From assembly GCA_034437075.1 (NCBI GenBank), contig DAOTVD010000427.1, positions 19,704-83,703 of the forward strand: a stretch of 64,000 nt of DNA, given 5' to 3'. Of this stretch, positions 35,938 through 44,012 are shown one piece after another. How positions within the stretch are numbered: the stretch's first letter is position 1; each line of letters begins with the position of its first letter. The notes under the pieces were generated by a model. It made no database searches, had not been told where the DNA came from, and worked only from the letters and a program-made list of their open reading frames with translations. The translations under genes and the position numbers were made by a program. The DNA is from DAOTVD01 sp034437075. GTDB taxonomy: Bacteria > Chloroflexota > Anaerolineae > Aggregatilineales > J027.

Positions 35938-37142
35938 CAGGTTGATAGGCTCCTGGGCATATAATGCCGGATTTGCGACACGATAATATCGCCCGTCATG
36001 CGCAACTGGGACAGCCACGGCATGGGCGCCATGCTCTTGAACATGTACGACTCAAACGTGAGTTGCTGCACGTCCGTGTTATGGCACATATCCGTAAAGA
36101 CTTCCATCTGGCGTTGGTTGCCATAACCCCACACCTGAAGCCATTGTAAGAAGCGGTACATCATGCGGTATTCCCGCCACCATTGCTTCTGGTAACGATG
36201 CAACGCTTGGGCCGAGAAATTCGGGGCACTTTGGGCGATCACCTGCGCGGCGACCTGGCCACTTTTCATGGCCCAGTAAATCCCCTCGCCAGATGTAGCC
36301 GCGACCAACCCGGCGGCATCACCAACCAGCACCGCGCGTTCGAACGCAATTTGCTTACGCGGATGGATAGGCAGCGCGTGGGCTTCTTCCATGAAGATTT
36401 CGCCCCCCGCCAGATCATCCGAAATACGGGCTTTTAGGTTTTCTAAAAGTTGGCGCATTTCTTGCGTCTTGCCAGGGCCAGCACCGCACCCCACCGCCAC
36501 ATGATCGGCCTTGGGGAAAACCCAAGCATAGAGGTCTGGGCTAACATCTTTGCCAAGATACAAATGGGCAGTATCGCCCCACTGTTGCATGGTAGCTTCG
36601 GGCAACCGGATACGCTCCTGGATTGCAACGCAATAGGGTAAGCGTTCCTGGCCCAGCAAGCGTGCCGTGGCCGAGTAAGCACCATCCGCGCCAACGATCA
36701 TAGACGCTTCTAGAGTTTCTTTCGTGCCCGTGGCTTTATCGCGGTATGTAGCGAGTACGCCATCATCACCAATTGATAGATCAACAAGTTTGCCCTCGAT
36801 GAGTTCGGCCCCGTGCTCAACAGCACGTTGACGCAGATACGGGTCGAGGTCTTCACGGCGCACCATCGCGACATAATCTTCATCCCGGCGTTCTAAGCCA
36901 GTGACGTCAAAACAAGCGGTGCGTTCGGAAGGCGAATGGATTTGGGCTTTGCGCACTTTGCGCGAAATAAGCGATTGCGGAATATCAAATTCATCAAAGG
37001 CGATGGGTGGCATAGCCCCCCCGCATGGTTTCACCCAAGATAAATCACGTTCTAATAAGACTACCGGCAACCCTGCATCGCGCAGAGCCTGCGCAGTTGT
37101 GGATCCACCAACGGAAGCGCCGACGACTAAAATGGGTTTCAT
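35937..37142 (-). CDS. bchP: Geranylgeranyl bacteriochlorophyll reductase BchP
   Basis: This 401-aa flavoprotein reduces the geranylgeranyl tail of BChl to phytyl. It has the FAD motif ILVVGASVGGSTTAQAL, the BchP pocket WVKPCGGAMPPIAFDEFDIP, and FERAVLVGDAAGLVAATSGE near the C terminus. ATG 37142 follows a GGGGGG-rich ribosome site. It lies 38 bp after bchG, the usual partner, and overlaps puhE. It is clearer BchP than the paralogue at 22666. Confidence 0.88.
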   Translation of the reverse strand: MKPILVVGASVGGSTTAQALRDAGLPVVLLERDLSWVKPCGGAMPPIAFDEFDIPQSLISRKVRKAQIHSPSERTACFDVTGLERRDEDYVAMVRREDLDPYLRQRAVEHGAELIEGKLVDLSIGDDGVLATYRDKATGTKETLEASMIVGADGAYSATARLLGQERLPYCVAIQERIRLPEATMQQWGDTAHLYLGKDVSPDLYAWVFPKADHVAVGCGAGPGKTQEMRQLLENLKARISDDLAGGEIFMEEAHALPIHPRKQIAFERAVLVGDAAGLVAATSGEGIYWAMKSGQVAAQVIAQSAPNFSAQALHRYQKQWWREYRMMYRFLQWLQVWGYGNQRQMEVFTDMCHNTDVQQLTFESYMFKSMAPMPWLSQLRMTGDIIVSQIRHYMPRSLST

Positions 37143-37180
37143 GATGAGGCCCCCCTTTGAAATATGCATTGTTCGATGAT

Positions 37181-38104
37181 TTAGATGGCGCGTACACCCA
37201 TCGCCGCAAAGATCATGCCCCAGACGAAGAAGGTCACGCCGATAGCGCTAAACTTCAAATAGTTTTCGAGTGGGTCACGTACAAAGCTTCGCTGCAATGG
37301 GAATTGAATAAGCATGACACCGAGCGCAACCAGCGCGGCCAGCCATTGTCCACAAAAGACAAAGGCCGCGATCACGCCGATCTGAGCAAGATTCATCGTA
37401 CCCACGATGAGCCAAGCGGCGCGTTGGGGGCCATACATAACGGGGATGGTACGAATACCATTTGCCCGGTCTCCGTCCAGGCTTTTGTAGTCATTGATAC
37501 TCATGATGCCATGTGTACCAAAGGAGTAGAGCAACGCTAAGAGTACGCTCGGCCCGGTCAGTGCAGCAAAGGCAATATGCCCGGCTAACCAAGCGAGACC
37601 TTCATACGAGATCGCCACGAGGGTGTTACCAGCCCAACCATTGCGCTTGGCACGGATCGGCGGCGCGCTATAGAACATAGCGAGCAACAAGCCAATACTC
37701 GTGAACAGTAAAACGCCTGTCCCTAGGAATGATGCAATCGACAAACCGACAATCAGCAAAATTGCGATGGTCAGAAAGACTTGTTGTATAGATACTCGGC
37801 CCGAAGGAATCAGGCGATAGGGTTCGTTCACAGCATCGATTTCGCGATCAAAATAATCGTTCAGAACCTGCGACAGACCACATAAAATCGGGCCAGCCAT
37901 AATCATGCCAAGGACAACATAAGCCATATCGACAAATTGCCAGGTGGTCGCGCCACTGGCAATCGCCCCACACAAGAAAGCCCACATAGGTGCAAACCAG
38001 GTAATGGGTTTCATGAGTGTAATCGAGCGCGCCAACACGGCGGGCCGCTCCACCAAAATAGAAACTTTATGCATCGGCTGTAACGGGAGTTCGATGCTGT
38101 TCAT
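37181..38104 (-). CDS. bchG: Bacteriochlorophyll synthase BchG
   Basis: This is a UbiA-family prenyltransferase of 307 aa with about eight helices that esterifies bacteriochlorophyllide with geranylgeranyl-PP. It has the first Asp-rich motif NDYFDREIDAVNEPYRLIPS, which is diagnostic of BchG/ChlG, and the second motif NDYKSLDGDRANGIRTIPV. The gene lies between the puf hairpin region and bchP. ATG 38104 is favoured over the upstream Met (38131), though the ribosome site is weak. Confidence 0.9.
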   Translation of the reverse strand: MNSIELPLQPMHKVSILVERPAVLARSITLMKPITWFAPMWAFLCGAIASGATTWQFVDMAYVVLGMIMAGPILCGLSQVLNDYFDREIDAVNEPYRLIPSGRVSIQQVFLTIAILLIVGLSIASFLGTGVLLFTSIGLLLAMFYSAPPIRAKRNGWAGNTLVAISYEGLAWLAGHIAFAALTGPSVLLALLYSFGTHGIMSINDYKSLDGDRANGIRTIPVMYGPQRAAWLIVGTMNLAQIGVIAAFVFCGQWLAALVALGVMLIQFPLQRSFVRDPLENYLKFSAIGVTFFVWGMIFAAMGVRAI

Positions 38105-38206
38105 TGATGACTGCCTCTCTGTATCTATCATGCAAGCGACTGCGATGCAGTTCCCTTAGACTAAAGTGCTCGTAAGCATGCGCTCTAAGTGCGTATATAT
38201 GGAATG

Positions 38207-38241
38207 TGACAAGTTGAGTACGAGGACGACTCAACTTGTCA
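38207..38241. repeat. Perfect 13-bp inverted repeat downstream of pufC
   Basis: TGACAAGTTGAGT (38207-38219) and ACTCAACTTGTCA (38229-38241) flank a 9-nt loop. The hairpin lies 34 bp beyond the pufC stop and about 100 bp before bchG. It has no T-run, so it is more likely an mRNA 3'-end protecting structure than a full terminator. Confidence 0.7.
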
Positions 38242-38274
38242 GACGGTACAGAAACGAAGTGTTCGCCCTACAAA

Positions 38275-39255
38275 CTATTCGTCTTGTGCGGGGTCAGCAA
38301 CCAGTGTATCGGGCATCAAAGATGCTGAACGGACGGCACCCGGCGGAATAGCTGCACCTTGATGGCACATCAAGCAAGAAGGCTCGCTACCGCGCAACGA
38401 AACGCTCCACTCTTGCCACAGGTACTGCGACATCTGAAGCATGTTGATGGTATAGAACTTGGCCGGTACTTCGTAGGACGGGAAGTACCGCGAGTTATGG
38501 CAATGCGTACAACCCACGCCCAAGCTATCGTTCATGTGATACATAACGCGCTGGTTATATTGGACATCATCCAGCGAGACATCATCACGAGCGTTAACGT
38601 TTAGCACGCCAATTTCCTCGACGCTGTAAACGACATCCTCGCCCAGCGGCAAACGCAAATCGCCAATATAGCGGCCTTGTTCGGGCCAGGGCTCGGGCAC
38701 CGCGACGCCATTATGACATGTCGCGCACGAGATTTGTGAGCCAGACGGTTGCCGTTGGTCGGTCAGCCCGGCCAATTGGGGCAACCAGTTCTGATTTAAG
38801 TCGGCTGTCATGCGTAAATGCTGGCGCGAGAGGTTCTTGTTGGCCATCGCGACTTCATCATCCCAGACATCAGCGGCAAAGTTATCCAGCGAGTGACAGT
38901 ATGTACAATCAACACCCAAGCCAGCGCTCATATGGTTGAGCATATAGCCTGTAATTTCGACCGTAGAAAGGTCTGTCAGAACTTCGACATTCTGCGTTTG
39001 GGCAAATTCGCCCGCATAGCGGCCCATGGCCAGGTACGATTCATCGCTGACGTATTCCCAGGGGCGAGCATAGTAGTCCACATAGATGGGCGATAACTGA
39101 TCTTCTACGCGAACATCCCCTAGTTCTTCATCTTCGGCCTGGGTCTGTTGGTAGACAAAGGTAATGACCCAGAAGCTCGCGACAACCAACACACCGGTGA
39201 TCGCCCAAAAACCGATGGATATAACAAAACGAGAGTTCATTAACCGATTGAACAT
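38275..39255 (-). CDS. pufC: Reaction-centre tetraheme cytochrome c subunit PufC
   Basis: The 326-aa protein carries an N-terminal membrane anchor (FWAITGVLVVASFWVITFV) and four CxxCH heme sites (CTYCH, CATCH, CTHCH, CLMCH). It re-reduces the special pair from periplasmic donors. The start at 39255 has GGAGG about 8 bp upstream, and the gene begins 32 bp after pufLM. Chloroflexota PufC is anchored by a helix and not by a lipoprotein lipid, as seen here. Confidence 0.9.
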   Translation of the reverse strand: MFNRLMNSRFVISIGFWAITGVLVVASFWVITFVYQQTQAEDEELGDVRVEDQLSPIYVDYYARPWEYVSDESYLAMGRYAGEFAQTQNVEVLTDLSTVEITGYMLNHMSAGLGVDCTYCHSLDNFAADVWDDEVAMANKNLSRQHLRMTADLNQNWLPQLAGLTDQRQPSGSQISCATCHNGVAVPEPWPEQGRYIGDLRLPLGEDVVYSVEEIGVLNVNARDDVSLDDVQYNQRVMYHMNDSLGVGCTHCHNSRYFPSYEVPAKFYTINMLQMSQYLWQEWSVSLRGSEPSCLMCHQGAAIPPGAVRSASLMPDTLVADPAQDE

Positions 39256-39287
39256 GTGTATTCCCTCCGTTGCATCGGCATCATCAA

Positions 39288-41174
39288 TTAGGGCAAAATC
39301 GGTGCCACAAAGCCGGAATCCACAGCCCAAGCGAACCAGTCGCTAATCACTGTTCCGGTCAGCAAAACGCCAATCCCCCCGGTGATGCCTGTCAGTGCAG
39401 CGAACCACCATGCCCAAATATGGATCGACTTGGAAGTCGCCTGGAAGCCCATGCACCAGCGCCAGTACAACTGGGCACGATGCGTACCCGGGCCTTCAGC
39501 CATCATTTCATCTGCTTCTCTATGAGACCCCCATGGCGAGGTAGCCACGATTGTAGCCCCATGCATCGCCAGGAGTAATGTAGACCCCAACAAGAAGAAG
39601 ATCGAGAGCATGTGGAAGGGGTTGTAGTAGAAATTGCCATATTGGACGCTTAAGTTATTCGTCCAGTCCAAAATAGCTCTGAAGCCTTGCCCGGGCGCCT
39701 GGGCCCAGTTGCCTACCATAATGGGGCGGATCAGGTAGATAACAAAATACAAGAACAAGGCAGCAGCAAAACCAAGGGCCAATTGTTGGCCCATGCCCGC
39801 CGCGCGCGCGCGATCCACAATGCGAATTAACCAGGCTAACACTGATACATGCAACAAGCCCGTGGCAAATATCCAGGCACCACCTTCATGCCAGGGTGCC
39901 CAACCCAGGCCATATTCCATGGTAGGCGGGTCTAACGACAGGTTGAAGAATTCGCGCAAGAAAAGGATGGGATTGTAGTCCACTAAGAAGAGGTAGTGTT
40001 CGAGAATGATGAAGGACGAAACAGCACCTGCGGCAACCGCGACCAAACCAGCAACGCCCAAATAAAAGGGGCCAACTTGACCATGGTCAAATAGACGACG
40101 CATGAAGCCGACTTCATAAGTTTCCCGGAAGGCAACCGTTTCTAGGCCAATACCATCCGGATCATATTCGTACTCGTCCGGGTCGACAGGTTGCCCTTTA
40201 GGCCGCCCGCGCCAGATCACAGCGCCGATAATGAGCATAGAACCGAAGGTCGCGCCTTCCCATATTGGGAGGGGGTCCCAGAATTCCCAGAATTCGATCC
40301 AGTCATGCACCAATGTGCCCGACAGAAAGATACATAGGTTGGAAACCAACACGGATGCCGCGCCAACCCAAAAGGCCAGGCGATGAATACCGATTTCACC
40401 GATACTGTAGCCTAATAGATTGCGCCAAAACGCATCTTCGTTACCTTCACGGATATACGGGCGATTCGCTACCTGAAGGATAATTGAGCCATGCATGGCC
40501 AAAATGAGGGTAGCAGCAAACAGCAGGGTAATACCCAATGCATGGAAGGGATTGTAGAAGAAGTTGAAGTATTGGTATCCGATGTTGGAAACCCAATCTA
40601 AGTGATGGGTAATGCCGAAGGCAAAGCCATTGCCCCACGCGCCCATCGCAATAGGCCGCAACCATTGAATGGTAATGTAAGAGGATACGACCGCCCCATA
40701 AGCAATGGGGATTTCATAGCTCATATCCAGTTTGCGGGCAATATCTACCTGGCGTATTAACCACCCCACAAAGGCGATGGTACCTGCCACCATAATCAAT
40801 TGCCAGAAAAAGCCGGGTTCATCCGGGCTCATAATGCGCAAACCAGCGCTGATGGGGGGAGGGTCGATGCGCGCTTGTAAGATGTTGTATGCGCCTTCGA
40901 CGATCCAAGCTTGGTAAAAGTAAAAAGCTACGCCAAAGAAGATACCGATTAGCGAAATAATGCCAAACGTGCCCACGTAGAAGCGACCAATCCAAAAATC
41001 AAACGGATCTGCGCCGAATAAGGCGTGCATCAGGGTTCCGCCAGGTTTCTTATAGTGTGCTTCCATCTCTTCAAAAGAGACGGGTTTGCCTTCTTTGACT
41101 CTATCTAGGGCTAAGCGATTATGCCTGTTTTCAGGCGATTCTTCGCGAATTGCTCCTGTTAATACCTTGGCCAT
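39288..41174 (-). CDS. pufLM: Fused reaction-centre subunits L and M (PufLM)
   Basis: The 628-aa fusion joins an L half (residues about 45-300) to an M half (about 365-628). L-half ligands are His191 (HHLDW), His211, His228 and His264. In the M half His521, His538 and His585 are present, but the site equivalent to His M182 is Leu502 (RAILDW), so a bacteriopheophytin is expected there as in other Chloroflexota. An extra hydrophobic segment at about 306-322 between the halves could cross the membrane and restore M-subunit topology. In Roseiflexus such a fusion is described as being cleaved after translation. Confidence 0.92.
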   Translation of the reverse strand: MAKVLTGAIREESPENRHNRLALDRVKEGKPVSFEEMEAHYKKPGGTLMHALFGADPFDFWIGRFYVGTFGIISLIGIFFGVAFYFYQAWIVEGAYNILQARIDPPPISAGLRIMSPDEPGFFWQLIMVAGTIAFVGWLIRQVDIARKLDMSYEIPIAYGAVVSSYITIQWLRPIAMGAWGNGFAFGITHHLDWVSNIGYQYFNFFYNPFHALGITLLFAATLILAMHGSIILQVANRPYIREGNEDAFWRNLLGYSIGEIGIHRLAFWVGAASVLVSNLCIFLSGTLVHDWIEFWEFWDPLPIWEGATFGSMLIIGAVIWRGRPKGQPVDPDEYEYDPDGIGLETVAFRETYEVGFMRRLFDHGQVGPFYLGVAGLVAVAAGAVSSFIILEHYLFLVDYNPILFLREFFNLSLDPPTMEYGLGWAPWHEGGAWIFATGLLHVSVLAWLIRIVDRARAAGMGQQLALGFAAALFLYFVIYLIRPIMVGNWAQAPGQGFRAILDWTNNLSVQYGNFYYNPFHMLSIFFLLGSTLLLAMHGATIVATSPWGSHREADEMMAEGPGTHRAQLYWRWCMGFQATSKSIHIWAWWFAALTGITGGIGVLLTGTVISDWFAWAVDSGFVAPILP

Positions 41175-41239
41175 AGGTCGCCCTACTTTCTATCTGCGTA
41201 TGCTTGTGAGCGTGGGGGACCTCAGCGAGCCCCAGGGGA

Positions 41240-41259
41240 CACTATCCCGCAGGATAGTG
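41240..41259. repeat. Stem-loop between pufA and pufLM
   Basis: CACTATCC (41240-41247) and GGATAGTG (41252-41259) form a perfect 8-bp stem with a CGCA loop in the 131-bp gap between pufA and pufLM. A hairpin in this place in Rhodobacter protects the upstream pufBA mRNA, and the same use is a reasonable inference. Confidence 0.6.
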
Positions 41260-41305
41260 ACCACCCGAGAACCCGCAGCCCCCCATAAGACAGCTTGCCA
41301 GAGCA

Positions 41306-41476
41306 CTAGTTAAACCAGTTGTAGGTCTCGGTGCTCAACAAGACAAAATGAATGGTCAGACCAACCCCAATCCCCAAGAGGATGTAAAGGATCATCACTG
41401 TCGTGAATTCGATGGGACGACGCCGCTTGGCGGGTACCACAAATTTTTCATTAGAAACGTTTGGTGTATCGGACAT
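41306..41476 (-). CDS. pufA: Light-harvesting alpha polypeptide (PufA, B880 type)
   Basis: The 56-aa peptide has a basic N-terminal region AKRRRPIEFTTVMI, then a membrane helix and the BChl-ligand His in GVGLTIHFVLLSTETYNW. The pattern IHFxxLS...YNW is typical for Chloroflexota alpha polypeptides. The start at 41476 is the ATG of MSDTPNVSN; AGGAG lies 11 bp upstream. It follows pufB by 21 bp. Confidence 0.9.
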   Translation of the reverse strand: MSDTPNVSNEKFVVPAKRRRPIEFTTVMILYILLGIGVGLTIHFVLLSTETYNWFN

Positions 41477-41497
41477 AGCGAAAGACACTCCTACTGC

Positions 41498-41689
41498 TTA
41501 AGGAAGCCAAGGCTCCCATACGTATACGAGGGTGTGAGCAATGATGGCGATCACCAGGAAACCATAGGTCGATTTCACGACGATGTCATGCATTAGCCAT
41601 TCTTCGTTGTTGAACAGACCCTTCCAGCGATCTGGTACGAGGTCGTTATCAACTTCTTCGGTCATGACAACCATGTCATTATCCGTCAT
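41498..41689 (-). CDS. pufB: Light-harvesting beta polypeptide (PufB, B880 type)
   Basis: The 63-aa peptide has [20 protein letters not shown] followed by a membrane helix and the BChl-ligand His in [16 protein letters not shown] strong AGGAGG site lies 11 bp before ATG 41689. It is first in pufBALMC, an order shared with other phototrophs. Confidence 0.92.
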   Translation of the reverse strand: MTDNDMVVMTEEVDNDLVPDRWKGLFNNEEWLMHDIVVKSTYGFLVIAIIAHTLVYVWEPWLP

Positions 41690-41793
41690 AGGATTTAATA
41701 CCTCCTAAAAAAGCTATCGATCGATAACCAAAGAGCCGGTCAACGGAATCCCTCCCGAAAAAAAGCTCATGAGGTTCAAAGTTACATCCAGCA

Positions 41794-42066
41794 TCAATAA
41801 GCCTTGGTGCGAACACCTTTGATGATCTTATCGACGGCTGGGGCAAAACCGCCCTTGTGCAACCCACCCAAGAAGCTGAGCGTGTTGGCGGCGGTATCCG
41901 TGAAGTCCAACGAGACTTGCACGAAATGGCAATTCACGAAGCTGGGCAAGTCGCCACCGGCATACACCAGGGTGGCCCGCTCGAAGCGGCAGTTTTTGAA
42001 CTGCTGCCCATCGACATGGACTTCCTCATCGCGGAAGATTTTTTGTTCAACGATTATGAGAGACAT
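41794..42066 (-). CDS. Small GGDLPSFVNC-domain protein next to puf
   Basis: This 90-aa soluble protein consists mostly of the domain FRDEEVHVDGQQFKNCRFE followed by YAGGDLPSFVNCHF. It is a paralogue of the N-terminal part of the gene before it. The pattern hints at a short right-handed beta-helix or pentapeptide-like fold, but I do not recognise a named family. GGAG lies 8 bp before the start. It sits between the act genes and pufB and may act in either complex. Confidence 0.62.
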   Translation of the reverse strand: MSLIIVEQKIFRDEEVHVDGQQFKNCRFERATLVYAGGDLPSFVNCHFVQVSLDFTDTAANTLSFLGGLHKGGFAPAVDKIIKGVRTKAY

Positions 42067-42070
42067 GTCG

Positions 42071-42718
42071 TTACTCCGTTTCCCCTAATTCCCAGGTTGG
42101 TGGGCCTTGTTGGACGATAATCGCGGATGCCTGATCTAGGGGGATAGTCGCGATATTGTTTTCTTCGTTGGTCCAACTATAGGCATCTAACCGATCCAGT
42201 TGTTGCTGGCGCAAGGCGTCATACTGTTCGCCTAGTGCTTCGGGAAGGATAGGCATCGCTTGTACAGGGATCTCCTCACTAAGAGGTCGATCATTATCCA
42301 GGACTTCATTTTGAGGATAGATCATAAAACCGTAGATGATCGCAAAGACCAAGCCAAACGTAATGAGCAACAAAACGCCGGCATAGGTGAATAGCTCCAG
42401 GTAGTTCGTCCCTGTGGCTTTGGCCTTGTACTGATCGGCGGGTGTTACGATCAATCGGTTATAACCTGCGATTCGATCCAAGGTGCTATCCACAGGGCCA
42501 GAGAGACCGCCATGATAGAGCCCCGTGAGATAACGCAGGGTTTGGAAGGCGCCGTTTTCAAGATTGATACTGACGCCGTTGAAATCACAATTTACAAAGC
42601 TCGGCAGGTCGCCACCACTGTAGGTTAAACGACAGTTGGTAAACGAACACACCTGATACGTATTGCCATCGAGGGCGATGGTCTCATCTCGGAAGGTTTC
42701 ATTGGTAAACGTTGCCAT
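42071..42718 (-). CDS. ActG-like membrane protein with N-terminal GGDLPSFVNC domain
   Basis: The 215-aa protein has three parts. Residues 1-60 form the same domain as the next gene (LTYSGGDLPSFVNCDF). A membrane helix follows at about 108-132 (LFTYAGVLLLITFGLVFAII). The C-terminal tail has LDAYSWTNEENNIATIPLDQ, which resembles the tail segments found in small subunits beside cytochrome oxidase and ACIII clusters. It follows actE by 12 bp with AAGGAGG upstream. A role as the ActG-type anchor subunit is likely but not certain. Confidence 0.6.
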   Translation of the reverse strand: MATFTNETFRDETIALDGNTYQVCSFTNCRLTYSGGDLPSFVNCDFNGVSINLENGAFQTLRYLTGLYHGGLSGPVDSTLDRIAGYNRLIVTPADQYKAKATGTNYLELFTYAGVLLLITFGLVFAIIYGFMIYPQNEVLDNDRPLSEEIPVQAMPILPEALGEQYDALRQQQLDRLDAYSWTNEENNIATIPLDQASAIIVQQGPPTWELGETE

Positions 42719-42729
42719 AGTAGACCTCC

Positions 42730-43470
42730 TTATTGATCTTCCATCGCTTCAGTAGCGGCAGGTTCGGGTTGTTCGGTAGCGTCTGCTTCGGCTTCAGCCT
42801 GCATGGGCATATCATCGTCCATGGTCATGGCTTCAGCACTGGTGGGGTCAACTGGCCCCGAGACATTCGCTTCTAGGTCACTCAATATATCTTCGGGTAA
42901 CTCGCTGGTATCCGCGTATTGGCTGAGTTGCAAAGCGCGGACATACGCGACAATCGCCCAGCGGTTAGCAGGTTCAATGCGCGAACCATAGCTAAACATC
43001 TGGCCTACGCCATTGGTGATCACATCGTAGTGATACCCTACCTGGCGAGCGCGTAATTCATCGGTATGGAAGGATTGAATGCCCACCAAACCTTCATCAG
43101 CCAGCACACCATCACCGTAGCCAGCGTAGCCATGGCAAATGGCACAAAAGGCGTTGTACTGGCGTTGCCCCTCAGTGAGGACTTCTTGCGTAATCTCGAT
43201 GGGGAATTCTGTCGCCAGGCTGCCATCTACACGCCCTTGGTAAAAGTGCGTGTCTTCACGCAAAAAGCCTACCGGAACCGCGTTAGGGTCTAAGTCCCGC
43301 GCGGCCACCCCAAATTCGGGGCTATCAGCATACGGGTCTGCAATACGCGGTTGCTCTTCCATGTTGTAGATTTCGCTACAGCCCGTCAGTACTAGCACAG
43401 CGGCCAATAAAACAACCAACAACGTGCGACTGCGGAGCTGTGGAAAGCGTGTGTGTTGTTTGTGCGTCAA
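42730..43470 (-). CDS. actE: Alternative complex III monoheme cytochrome c ActE
   Basis: This 246-aa lipoprotein has a signal ending LTGCSEIYNM and a single CxxCH heme site (CAICHGYAGYGDG) at about residue 110, with a probable Met axial ligand. ActE carries electrons from the ActA hemes to the periplasmic acceptor. The C-terminal tail is an acidic, Ala/Pro-rich low-complexity region (after about 190). TTG 43470 overlaps the actD stop as TTGA, so it is translationally coupled. Confidence 0.82.
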   Translation of the reverse strand: MTHKQHTRFPQLRSRTLLVVLLAAVLVLTGCSEIYNMEEQPRIADPYADSPEFGVAARDLDPNAVPVGFLREDTHFYQGRVDGSLATEFPIEITQEVLTEGQRQYNAFCAICHGYAGYGDGVLADEGLVGIQSFHTDELRARQVGYHYDVITNGVGQMFSYGSRIEPANRWAIVAYVRALQLSQYADTSELPEDILSDLEANVSGPVDPTSAEAMTMDDDMPMQAEAEADATEQPEPAATEAMEDQ

Positions 43471-44012
43471 CTTTGCACCTCGCTCACTTGAATGGGCTCC
43501 AACTCCTGCATAAAAGCGCCAGTTTGCTCCAAATCGAACTGCGCATCATCCGCTTCGATACACAGAAAGAAACGACTATGGGACGCCGTATCAAAATTCG
43601 GTGTATTGAAGATAGGATGATAGGGGAGCGGCAGGCCGTTATGCGCAAAGAAGATGATAACCACAGTGGTAGCCGCAATTAGAATAGACATTTCGAATGT
43701 CACGGGCATGAAGGCTGGCCAACTGGCTAGCGGACGCCCAGCAATGATCCATTCATACACATTTACCGAGGTATATAACTGGAGCACATAGCCCACAAAG
43801 GCACCAAAGAAGAGCCCTAGGGGAATAGCAATGGGCAAGATATTGAGATTTTGACCCAGTGCTTGCGCTAGCCCTTCGACATGATAGGGCGTATAGGCGC
43901 GCACTTTTTCATAGCCCGCTTCTTTCGTGCGATGCACTGCCGCGAGCAAGGATCGCGAATCTTCGAATTCGGCCACTAGGCCATACATGGTATCGTTGCC
44001 GTTATTCGTCAT
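43467..44012 (-). CDS. actD: Alternative complex III subunit ActD
   Basis: The 181-aa membrane protein has the ActD opening YGLVAEFEDSRSLLAAVHRT, then two membrane helices (about 60-80 and 110-135) and a soluble C terminus. It is a structural subunit of ACIII. ATG 44012 has GAGGAG 5 bp upstream and overlaps the end of actC by 11 bp. Confidence 0.85.
   Translation of the reverse strand: MTNNGNDTMYGLVAEFEDSRSLLAAVHRTKEAGYEKVRAYTPYHVEGLAQALGQNLNILPIAIPLGLFFGAFVGYVLQLYTSVNVYEWIIAGRPLASWPAFMPVTFEMSILIAATTVVIIFFAHNGLPLPYHPIFNTPNFDTASHSRFFLCIEADDAQFDLEQTGAFMQELEPIQVSEVQS

Noticed and set aside
41716..41744. TATCGATCGATA palindrome and TTGACC as a pufB promoter
   Set aside because: The -35-like TTGACC has no acceptable -10 at proper spacing, and the palindrome may be chance; not strong enough to list as a promoter.
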